The translations under genes and the position numbers were made by a program. A stretch of DNA of 64,000 bases, taken from positions 620,001-684,000 of the forward strand of contig JAWRVZ010000233.1 of assembly GCA_037043235.1 (NCBI GenBank). Direction: 5' to 3'. This stretch comes from Rhodeus uyekii (lineage: Eukaryota; Chordata; Actinopteri; Cypriniformes; Acheilognathidae). The number at the start of each line of letters is the position of its first letter. Within the stretch, counting starts at the first letter, position 1. The notes under the pieces are model-generated. The model saw only the letters and a list, made by a program, of their open reading frames with translations. It was not told the DNA's origin and ran no database searches. Of this stretch, positions 13,191-22,358 are shown in pieces.

Positions 13191-16099
13191 CTCTCTGAAC
13201 AGACGTATTAGACCCAGTAGTGTATTTAGACTAAATATTTCCACAGCTTTACAAGACAAAAATAGTGTTGCAAATAATCACAACCATTCATTTCCACACC
13301 TACTCAACGGTCCTTTGAGTTCACACATCTAACGGCAGCCGTTAGGTAAGCTATGGCCCCCTAAGACCAAAGCTAGGCCCTGCATTCCCAATCAATGGCC
13401 AGGATGCTAGGCTTGTTAACTCATTTATGTGAATGTGGTGCTCCACCCATTGCAAGTGTCCCTCCAACCCCGCAGTCACCTAATCTGACTTTGGCCTTTT
13501 GTGTGCTGTTGAGATTGAAGGCATATTGAACAGGCCTATCCAGGGGCCATTCAGAGGCTATACGTTCCTGCATCTTCAATATCAGATAGCTCCTAGTCAG
13601 GACTGTCTATCGATCCAAGGCTTTAGCACTTCTCTAGCGGGTGAGTGGCAGCTTCTAGTCTAAGGAAGATAAACGCCATGGAGGGGATGAGTCATTCCTG
13701 TCTGGTGTCCTCTTCTCTGTCTCTCTATCATCTTCTATTCACCTCTTCTTACAGCCAAGCCCGTTTTACCACTGTACAAGTCTCATCTAATATACTGCAT
13801 TGTACTGTTCTGAGAGCGGGAGGGTGTTATTTATAAAAATTAATTCGAAAGAGCAGCAGGAATTCTTGAATATTCTTGGCTTGAAGCTTAAAGGAATGTT
13901 GTAGTTTATACTAAGTCGACACTATTTGTGACAATGTTGATTAAAAAATATAACAATTTAGGCTCATCTCTCATTTTGTAAAAAAATTTTTTTGCAAAAA
14001 TCAAGGTTACACTGAGACACTTACAATCGAAGTGAATGAGGCCAGTTTTCAGAGGATTTAAGAAGCTGTTATGAAGCATATGATAAAAAAGCACATTAAT
14101 TCCTATATTAAAATGTGTATTATTTAAGCATTAAAACTGTTTAAATCATTTTATGGTATGAATTTACACAGAAAAGGTTAGTAAGTAATTTCCATACTAA
14201 AATCATGTTAACAAGCATTTTGTATACATCCTGTGGTTATACTTATACACTGTATACTAAAACACTGAGTATTTTAAATGTTAACAGATTGGCCTAATTC
14301 AGTTTAATTGCAAGTGCCTCATTGTAACCTAGATATATATATATATATATATATATAAAGCAAGGGACACGTGGAAATTATGGTTTGTATGATGGATGAA
14401 GTGCACAATAAGCTCATTTTGTCCTTTTCGTACATTATCAGCATGTCATCCTTTGGTGACTTTAGATCTTGGGGTGACATTGTCAGATTTAAATTAGACG
14501 ACACAAAGTAGCTGAAAAGGCAGGAGAATATTATGATTCATGCTTCAGAAAGACATGTGGCTTGTGGCAGTCAGCCCACGAAAGCAGCCAATCTCAGCGG
14601 GAAGATGGGACGGGACGAGAGGGAAGAGGATAGTCTGGTCTGTAGGAGACGCTGCCTGTGAAAATTAATCTTAGGCTATATCTCAATGTCTCAATGCAAA
14701 ACTGCCCAGCAAAATCCCCTCACTGCATTTCTAATGTGTCGCTGCATGAGCATGAGGTGGGGGAGGAAGTGATGCGTGGGGGCAGGGCAGGACTGATTCA
14801 AAGGGGTAAATGATTGCCCTCTAGGGGAAGGAGAAATGAGAGAACGGCAGAGAGGTTTATCAGAGACAGAGCTGGCTGTCAGCCAGAGCTGTGGCTAAGG
14901 TGGTCTACAGACAGAGAGAGAGTTGCTCACCTCCTTTGACACAGCAAATCTTTGCACTCCCTCTCCTGTTCACTGTCTGGACGCATCAAATTATAAAAAG
15001 AAATATGCAAGGTAAATATGTAGGTCAAGACAACCAGGTTGTATATAATATCATTATTCTATTATGAGCTCAAGCTTTAAAGTAATAACCTACATACTTT
15101 TTTCCTTGCATAATATAGATTAAGTGGGACAGGGGGGGTGTAAATCGACACCAACACTGACATTACATTGTCAAGATGTGAATCACTGAATTTTGCGTGG
15201 ATGTTGAGAAGTGTGCAGGTCACCAGCAGATTCTCCTGACAACAAAGAGGCAAAACAAATCAGACTCGTAGTGCATTTAGACTGAATATTACCAATCAAC
15301 AACAATAACAAAAACTGTTGCCAAGATGTGAATCTATGACGTCACCACTAAATTCTACTAAATGCATAAAATGTAGTGTTCAAAATGTGGGGGCTTAGGA
15401 GGGGACCCAGACACCTGTAAAGAAAACTCAATCAAGTACTTTAATTGTTTTTCCACATCTCTGAATAGTGGTCATAAAATGAACATTTTATTTCCTGGTC
15501 TTCAAATGATTGGATTCAAGTTTTCAGTTTATTATCATTTCATATTAGTTACACTAGGTATTTTATAGGGAATGCTTAAATAGTGCATGACAAGGAAACG
15601 CTCTGATTTTTCAACAGATACACTAAATGTTTATCATCACGTCATCTCTGTCCCCTGGTGTCTCACCCTGAACTGACTGGTGTTCATTCAGTATGCCTGT
15701 CTCGCACATGTAATGAAAATCCCACCCACAGACGTGCGCTCAAATGAAATCTTGGGCTGTGTTTGGAGGCAGGATGGCGAGAAAGCATGTCTGAAACCAG
15801 TGTCTGGATAGTAAGATGCTTTGATCTAATCCGTTTCTAAAGGCAGCATTCAGTATAATATACCAAAATCATGTATGTGCAGAAGAGAATAATAACATTT
15901 TTTTTTAAAGCATCTGATGGAGCGTTCAATTGATTTTTAAAAACACATTGTTCTTTTCTTTTTTTATCCTTACTCATTTTGTAGTGAGGATAAATAAGCA
16001 TAGAGTTACTTAATATTTGTCAGATTGATTGTACAGCAGACTTGAATTTGTTTTAGATTAGTAAACATGACATTATGGTGCCAGAGTAGCCTTTAATTT
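13191..16099. other. Non-coding DNA upstream of sox11
   Basis: No coding region is supported. A further cyprinid-type repeat seems to occupy about 13890-14320, starting with CTTAAAGGAATGTTGTAGTT; it is recognised by style only. A 24-base (AT)n lies at 14330-14355. The rest is apparently unique and contains the candidate element at 14530-14960. Confidence 0.5.
14530..14960. promoter_or_regulatory. Candidate proximal regulatory region of sox11
   Basis: This is a repeat-free, relatively GC-rich stretch 1.4-1.8 kb upstream of the sox11 ATG. It contains a perfect short palindrome, CTGGCTG-T-CAGCCAG, at 14872-14886. A regulatory role is inferred from position and composition only. Confidence 0.25.
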
Positions 16100-16336
16100 G
16101 GTTATAAAGGCACCACTTAAATCATAGACTAGGCAAGGTGTCTCTCGGACGCAAGGGGTTAAGCGAATGTCTAGGCTTGTGGGAGGAGCCGCGGCACGCT
16201 ATTGGATAATTATTCGTGACGCAATCGATATGAGAAACCTAGGAACTAGTTAAGAAGGCAGTCGGTAACTTTGAAAAGAGGTTTGGTCAGAGTGCAGCAG
16301 CTACGAGTTTATCAAGGGGGACAAGTATCTTTGAAC
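16100..16336 (+). promoter_or_regulatory. Putative sox11 core promoter and 5' UTR
   Basis: The 240 bases before the sox11 start codon become clearly richer in CpG than the surrounding AT-rich DNA. Visible elements are a TATAAAG at 16103-16109, a GC-rich GGGAGGAGCC near 16181, an inverted CCAAT box (ATTGG) at 16201-16205 and a TGACGCAAT site at 16217-16225. The last resembles an ATF/CREB-C/EBP composite element. The transcription start is not determined by sequence alone. If the TATA-like box is used, the 5' UTR is about 200 bases; if the CCAAT box drives a TATA-less start, it is under 100. Both readings are inference. Confidence 0.5.
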
Positions 16337-17434
16337 ATGGTGCAGCAGACGGAGCACAGCGAGACGGAGAGCAGCATGTCCCGAGAAACCACAGACAGCG
16401 AGGAGAACGAACTGATGGCGTGCAGCCCTGTGCCACCGAAACCGGACTGGTGCAAGACAGCCACCGGCCACATTAAACGACCCATGAATGCTTTTATGGT
16501 GTGGTCAAAAATCGAGAGGAGAAAAATCATGGAACAGTCCCCGGACATGCACAATGCTGAGATCTCCAAAAGGCTAGGAAAGCGGTGGAAGATGCTGAAG
16601 GACAGTGAAAAGATTCCCTTTATCCGCGAAGCTGAGCGGCTTCGGCTCCAACACATGGCTGACTACCCCGACTACAAATACAGACCCAAGAAAAAACCAA
16701 AGCTCGACAGTTCTACGAAACCAGCGGTGCAATCTCCGGAGAAGATCAGCAAAAGTGTCAAAGCTGCAGGGAAGAAGTGCGCAAAACTCAAGCCGAGCAA
16801 ACCGGGGAGCATTACAGCGAGAGCTTCTTCACAAGACTGCAGATTCAACTATGTTTTCACAAACTTAAAAGTGACAAAGCCTATCAAAAGGGAACTTACT
16901 GACGACGAAGACGACGACGATGATGATGACGACGACGACGAGGAGGATGACTACGAGGACGAGGAGCACATCAGGCTGCACAACGTCCCCGCGAGCCCCA
17001 CGCTGAGCTCCGCTGCGGAGTCCGAGGGCGCGAGCATGTACGAGGAGTCCAGGCACACGAGCGCGAGTCCCGGCAGCAGACTGTTTTACAACTTCAAGAA
17101 CATTACCAAGCAGAGCGCAGCTTACCCTGCCTCGCTGTCACCAGCATCATCTTTCAGGTCCGTCTCCTCTTCGTCCAGCAGCTCCAGCGAGGACTCCGAC
17201 GACTTGCTGGTAGACTTCAGTTTGAACCTAGCGGCGGGCTCTCACGCGGCGGACTTGGGGAACACTTCAGGAAACCTTTGTCTCTCTCTGGTGGATAAAG
17301 ATTTGGACTCTTTCAGCGAGGGCAGCCTTGGTTCTCACTTCGAGTTCCCGGACTACTGCACTCCCGAGCTCAGCGAGATGATCGCGGGAGACTGGCTGGA
17401 GGCGAACTTTTCAGACCTAGTTTTCACTTACTAA
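16337..17434 (+). CDS. sox11: SOX11 transcription factor (SoxC group), single exon
   Basis: This encodes a 365-residue nuclear HMG-box transcription factor of the SoxC group (SOX4/11/12), which in vertebrates drives neuronal differentiation and progenitor survival. The HMG box lies at about residues 46-116 and includes the motifs RPMNAFMVWS and MHNAEISKRLGKRW. A basic NLS-like stretch (RPKKKPK) follows it. Then come a Lys-rich linker, an almost pure Asp/Glu run (about 189-210), a Ser run (about 276-284) and the SoxC transactivation domain (about 333-365) ending in FSDLVFTY. These favour SOX11 over SOX4: WSKIERRK rather than WSQIERRK, and the C-terminal block. The ATG has a strong context (AACATGG). 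The frame stays open back to an in-frame TAG at 16247 but has no earlier ATG. No intron is visible, as is normal for SoxC genes. An IKRE motif at 183-186 fits a sumoylation consensus. Teleosts have sox11a and sox11b; I cannot decide which this is. Confidence 0.96.
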   Translation: MVQQTEHSETESSMSRETTDSEENELMACSPVPPKPDWCKTATGHIKRPMNAFMVWSKIERRKIMEQSPDMHNAEISKRLGKRWKMLKDSEKIPFIREAERLRLQHMADYPDYKYRPKKKPKLDSSTKPAVQSPEKISKSVKAAGKKCAKLKPSKPGSITARASSQDCRFNYVFTNLKVTKPIKRELTDDEDDDDDDDDDDEEDDYEDEEHIRLHNVPASPTLSSAAESEGASMYEESRHTSASPGSRLFYNFKNITKQSAAYPASLSPASSFRSVSSSSSSSSEDSDDLLVDFSLNLAAGSHAADLGNTSGNLCLSLVDKDLDSFSEGSLGSHFEFPDYCTPELSEMIAGDWLEANFSDLVFTY

Positions 17435-18940
17435 CTGACAAAATCCTCCAGAACCAAGGAGGCATCTCGCATCTTCAGGTTATTTTTTGACTCTGCCTCT
17501 GTGGTTGTCCGGTTTAGACGGCGGAACCTGACGCAACGTACGTAACGTAGAAAAACTGTGACAACATGGTCAACGTTGACAGGGCTGTGTGTATGGCAAG
17601 CGCTTTTAACATGTATTCCTTAAAACTACGTCATCTAGTTTTATCTGACTCGCTTATTTTTATCCTAGTAAGTAATCCATTGGTTTCTTTTTCAGTTCAC
17701 TAGAACTTCACTAGCAATATTACTTCTGTTAAGCCGACAAGTAACTATTTTGCTGTTACTGGTAACAAATTGTGTTTTTGTGGGGGGGGGGGGGGCTTAT
17801 TTTACTTCTATATTTTTATTGCCAGATTTGATGTATTGTAATTGTTGCTGGTACATGTCCCAATTTTACTATTACCTAATTATCAGGCACTAGTTTGTAT
17901 TACAGATGGTATAGGATAGTGACTAGTAGGAATAAGTAATGTTATATAAATGATTGATTGCTAGTGAAATTGAGATACTAACAACATTTGAATTGCTTAC
18001 TAGTAGCTAACATAAGTGCTAGTCAAGAAAATAGATACGATTTAGTTTAAAGCAATAAATGTTAAAGTATCTTGCCATAGTGTGTGGTTATTCTGTGGGG
18101 TTGCAGTGAGACTGCTTAAAACTGTGGTGGAGCGCAAAATGTAAAATCTGAACTATGCATTCCCATCCCACCCATATCTACAGGGAGCTGGCAAAGGCCG
18201 CTGGACTGAATGGAGGCAATTCTGAAACACTGTTCAGGATTGAACTTCTTCAGAGGTCTTATGTTATTTCTGTAGGCCACAAATGTTGTTTTTGTTTTTT
18301 GTAACTGGTTCCGTTTCCCTTCAAGTATGGGAATATTTAAGCAGATAACCACTCTAGAACACACAGGTATGGCAGGAAGCATTTTGATACATGACCAACA
18401 TACCTCATCTTTTTAAAAAATAAGTAAAATATTTTCTGGCATATTTTTGTACAGTTAAAGGGAATGTTCTTACTGTGCTTTAAGTGAGGTTTCTTCAGGC
18501 ACTTCAACCCGGTTTCATTTGTAAAAGCATGCAAGAATTAAACTGAGAATTTGACTTGCATTTAAATGCCTGGTTATTTTACTCAAGGCAAATGTACAGT
18601 TGTAGATCTGAAGTGTTTCTATAGGGAAGTGTATAATGGAATTGGGGGAACTCATGTGCCTCATTTCTGGTACTAGATTGAAGATTGTATATGTTCTGTA
18701 ATATAGTAAAGCTAGGAGTTTATGTATATCTGTGTGAATGGGTCCCAAATAGCAGGTGTAAAACTGGATTTTCTTTTTCATCTTAATGGCACATTTGTTT
18801 TTGTTTTTTTGTTTTATTATTTTTGTGCAATATACTCTAAAAATGGACCATCTGCGTTTTTGTAGCAAAGGAAATGAGTTACATGTCGTCATGCTGAAGT
18901 CTGTATCTGACACAAATAAATCAGCTGGAACTGATTAGAA
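17435..18940 (+). other. Probable sox11 3' UTR
   Basis: The 1.5 kb after the stop codon is AT-rich, free of recognisable transposons and contains no ORF worth calling. Poly(A) signals AATAAA occur at 18054-18059 and 18915-18920; the second would give a UTR of about 1.5 kb. Vertebrate SOX11 mRNAs are known for long 3' UTRs, so the distal signal is plausible, but the true end could lie elsewhere. A run of 14 G sits at 17782-17795, an unusual feature for an mRNA tail. Confidence 0.5.
17782..17795 (+). repeat. Poly-G tract in the sox11 3' UTR
   Basis: Fourteen consecutive G residues lie about 350 bases after the sox11 stop codon. Such a run could form a G-quadruplex in RNA. It could equally be a slippage-prone homopolymer of uncertain true length. 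Confidence 0.9.
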
Positions 18941-19662
18941 AATGTATGTCTGGTCAATGGGATGTGTGTCCGAGTGATCAAAGGAAGGATATTTGTGATC
19001 TTGCCATTGGGCTCCCTCAGAAGGGTTTGTTTCCAGATGTATGCAAACCTTTCCCCACTCCTCTCAAATTAAGTACTGCTTTTATTTTCCCCCTTCTGTT
19101 TCCATTCAACTGCTAAAAATCTGGTCCTTTAAGAAGTCAAATCTCGCGCTGCCGTATGAAGCTCAACCTGATTGGTGTATCTATGACCCCCCCTTCTCTA
19201 AATGTCTAAAAGGGCTCTGCCCCTCTTTCCCTGCTGAATTGCATCCATTCAGCAAGCCTCTCACTCTGTAATCTAACTGAACAACCTGGTAAGACAAATT
19301 CTGCTCTGTATATGCATAAAAAGAGCTTTACAATCATTTGCACAAGCTGAGTTTGAGATAGATTTTGAACTTTGATAGATGCATGTTATTAATGATTGTG
19401 TCATTGCAATCTGGCTTTATATGATGCAATTTTACCACCTCTTTAATTTGAGTGAGTGACTGAGGATCTACTAATAGGCTATAGGATCTGTCATGCTTGT
19501 GGCACTCAGTATCTATTTCTCCACAACTTGGGAGTTGTGCCACCCTGCCCAAACTGAAGGTATGTGGGTTGTAAAATTAGTTTACAGTTAAGATAGATCA
19601 AAACAATTGTCAGCTCCCCCCAAAAAAACAATTAGCATTGGCGTTGTTCTATTTTATGTATA
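18941..19662. other. Non-coding DNA between the sox11 3' UTR and a Tc1 element
   Basis: The stretch is AT-rich apart from a less AT-rich part near 19130-19260. No ORF is supported. It might include further sox11 3' UTR if a more distal poly(A) site is used. Confidence 0.45.
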
Positions 19663-19684
19663 TACTGCTCAGAAAAAAAATAAG

Positions 19685-19854
19685 GAATAGAGCTTTCCTG
19701 TAGCTCAATCAGTAGAACACTGGTGCTTGCAACACCAAGGTCATGGGTTCAATGCAGGGAAAGCAAGAGCTGATTCAATGTATTCCTTGAATGCAATGTG
19801 AGTCACTTTGAAGTATTCCTTACATTTATGCATTTGGCAGACACTTTTATCCAA
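19685..19854 (+). mobile_element. tRNA-derived SINE, plus orientation
   Basis: The head is GAGCTTTCCTGTAGCTCAAT with an A box, then a B box GGGTTCAATGC, and the tail is CATTTGGCAGACACTTTTAT. This is the same family as 10257-10414 but more diverged. It sits just inside the left terminus of the Tc1-like element. Confidence 0.75.
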
Positions 19855-20688
19855 TCACGTATTGGATTTCAGTTAATGAAATATTAAATTTGAAAATCTT
19901 TGTTTGTATACAATAATTTAAGAAGAAAATGGTGTGAGAATAGATCATTTTGGTTTCCTTTGATAACACACTGAGGGCTGGATTCAAAATCATACCAAAA
20001 ATCTGTTTAATAAAAAATACATACTGATCTAAATTCAGCTCATAATGTAAGTCAGTAGTGTGTATGGCCCCCACATGCCTGTACACACTCATAACAATAT
20101 CTGGGCATATTCCTGATGAGATAATGGATAGTGTCCTGGGGGATCTCCTCCCAGACCTGAATCAAGGCATCAGTAAACTCCTGGACAGTCTGTGCTACTA
20201 CTTGGTGACTTTGAATGCTCTAATGTATAACGTCCCAGAGGTTCTCGATTGGATCCAGATCTGAGGACTGTGAGGGACAGTTGATGGCATCAATGCATTT
20301 GATATCTAAAACTGCCTAAACACTCTAGCCACATGAGGCCAGGCATTACCATGCACCAATAGAAACCAAGCACCACCATAAGGTCTGACAATGACAGTGT
20401 GACTGCAGTAAGGGAACCATTGGCTGTGCGGTCCTCCAATGATATTCCTGCCCAGACCATTACTGATCCACCGCCATCATGTTGGATGCTGTTGCGTGCA
20501 GCATAACATTCCCCATGGCATCTCCAGCCTCTTTTACGTCTGTCACATGTGCTCAGTGTGAACCTGCTCTCATCCGCAAAGAAAACAGTGCGCCAATAAC
20601 AGACTTGAATTCTGGTGTTCTCTGGCAAATGCCAAGCGAGCTGCACAGTGTTGAGCTATGAGTACATGTCAGACTAGAGGGTGTTGGG

Positions 20689-20749
20689 CAGTGGTGAACT
20701 TAGCAAATTTGGGGCCCTAGGCAAACTTTGAGAAGAACACCCCGTCTAC

Positions 20750-20789
<40 letters not shown>

Positions 20790-21745
20790 ACACACACACA
20801 CGTCAGTCTTAATGTGCCGGTTATCCTTGAGGTTCAGATATTCTGTAGGCCCCTCTACAGTTGTCACACAGAAATACTTGAAGCCAAAAATGTGTTATTG
20901 TTTTTGTGATGCACATCTTCTCACTCAGATCTTCAGAATCAAGTTCCTTTTTTCTCATACAGTAGGGCACTGTATGTATACAGTTGTTAAATCTTGTTAT
21001 TTTAACAGGCCATAAAAAGCACCATTAGTACTGTTCTGTGAATGAAGATACAGGAGTATTTGGGTCTATCCACACATCTTAACACCTCAGCAGTTCACAG
21101 CTCAGGCACAAGATCATTTAGTTAGACTGTGTCTTTTCGGATATTGTGCTAGTCCCACTAAACCATATAAAGAGATTGAGCCCCAAACTACCTCACAATC
21201 AGAAACTTGGCTACACACTCATATATCTTTTCACAGGAAATGGACTACTACTTTACTTCATCATCTAAACTTGAAGTAAAAGGAAAGTAAGTAAGCAAGA
21301 GAATCAGAAATGATTGGATAAAGATGAGTGGTGAGTTGTTGGGATTGGTGTCTTGCAGAGATGAATCATGCTGTACGTTTGTGTGGTGAAATAATTAAGA
21401 GTGAGAAACTTTTTCTTTCACCGACTCCGCGCGAATAACTCCGCTTCATCATGCTACCCGCTACCTCACTCAAACACAGTTGTTACGTGAAGCAAGCCAC
21501 AACACAAGCCTGTCGTGGAATGGAATAGTCCATTGTAGTTTTGCGAGAGGGGGGGTGCAGTATGTATCAACCACTCACTCACTGTATTTAGGTGTTTTTT
21601 TAACTGTAAATTAAATTGTTTCTATAAATATATAATGATAACAAGAAGTGCAACAGTTTTGGGGAAGGGGCTGCTTGTTGGGGCCCTTGCATGTTCGGGG
21701 CCCTGGGCAATTGCCTACCCATGCCTAATGGCAAGTCCGCCACTG
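20689..21745. mobile_element. hAT-type non-autonomous element inside the Tc1 element
   Basis: It starts CAGTGGTGAACTTAGC and ends in AAGTCCGCCACTG, with matching subterminal GGGGCCCTAGGC/GGGGCCCTGGGC. It is flanked by near-identical 8-bp duplications, GTGTTGGG (20681-20688) and ATGTTGGG (21746-21753), as expected for hAT. No transposase is visible. It contains the poly-C tract at 20751-20789. Confidence 0.8.
20751..20801. repeat. Poly-C (39 nt) plus (CA)n
   Basis: Thirty-nine consecutive C are followed by ACACACACACAC. The tract length may be affected by sequencing or assembly. A similar compound tract is at 38955-38990. Confidence 0.95.
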
Positions 21746-22300
21746 ATGTTGGGCCCTCATTCCCCCTTATTAAGTCTGTTTCTGAGAGTTTGGTCTCAAA
21801 AATAATTTTGTAATCAAAATAATTTTGTAAGGCTCTGGCAGTATACCTACTGTTTTTTCTCACACAAAGGAGCAGATATTGAGGAACCGTTACCTCGTCC
21901 ATGTTCTTGAAACTGTGATAGAATGCACACCAAACCTCCTTTCAACAGCACGTATGGATGTGCCATCAGGGAGGAGCAAGACTGGTACTTCCTCATACTA
22001 TAGACAGTGACAAGGACCCTAACAAAACAAAACTAAAGACAAATCAGTCAGGGAAAATAAGGAGAAAACAATTTTCAACGGCCACCAGCTGCAAAATCAT
22101 TCCCTTTTTGGGAATTGTCTTGCTTTTGCCTCTCCAGTGCACCTGTTCTCACTTTCATTTGCACCAAAGCAGGTAAAACTGTTTCACAATTGCTTATGCG
22201 TCCTAATTAGACAGATTGATATCCCTGAAGTTTAATTGACTTGGTGTTATACTGTGATAATTAAATGTTCCCTTAATTTCTTTTAACAGTATATATTGTA

Positions 22301-22358
22301 TAAATCCGGCCCAGTGTGAATATATATATATATATATATTCACATTGGGCTGGATTTA
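22301..22358. repeat. 20-bp inverted repeat around a (TA)n core
   Basis: TAAATCCGGCCCAGTGTGAA pairs with TTCACATTGGGCTGGATTTA with two mismatches, both compatible with G-U pairing. An 18-base alternating TA core lies between the arms. It starts 10 bases after the end of the Tc1 element. Confidence 0.85.

Larger units (their letters stand above)
20055..21990 (-). pseudogene. Tc1-like transposase pseudogene, interrupted
   Basis: The longest open piece, 20290-20646, encodes FFADESRFTLS (first catalytic Asp of the DDE domain) and, after a Cys/Arg-rich stretch, GGGSVMVWAGIS, both hallmarks of Tc1/mariner transposases. Beyond the hAT insertion (20689-21745) the minus strand from about 21990 to 21755 reads SIRAVERRFGV...TVSRTW, the paired-like HTH region. 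The catalytic C-terminus (20055-20290) is garbled by frameshifts. Several stops and the insertion make it non-functional. Confidence 0.8.
19663..22291 (-). mobile_element. Tc1-like transposon carrying two later insertions
   Basis: The termini are inverted: TACTGCTCAGAAAAAAAATA at the left, ending in TTTTAACAGTA at the right, each flanked by TA. The right end also has GTTCCCTTAATTTC, matching TAAGGAA at the left. Both resemble the TGCTCAAAAAAATAAAGGGAAC ends of a Tc1 family common in fish. The element carries a decayed transposase on the minus strand, a SINE near the left end and a 1.06 kb hAT element in the middle. Confidence 0.8.

Noticed and set aside
16271..16336. 22-codon in-frame extension before the sox11 ATG
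   Set aside because: It begins at a TTG with no ATG in the frame back to the TAG at 16247, while the ATG at 16337 has a strong context and gives the normal MVQQT start of the SoxC family.
16312..17056. Other ORFs overlapping the sox11 coding region in other frames
   Set aside because: They are shadows of a codon-biased, GC-rich coding sequence, with no recognisable domain.
18515..18913. 132-codon minus-strand ORF
   Set aside because: It lies within the probable sox11 3' UTR, has no domain and has an AT-driven composition.
19690..19770. Possible tRNA gene from A-box and B-box motifs
   Set aside because: The same head with a shared non-tRNA tail recurs at 10257-10414, and the cloverleaf is degenerate; these are SINEs.
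20728..21015. ORF beginning with poly-proline
   Set aside because: It translates the poly-C and CA tract within a hAT element.
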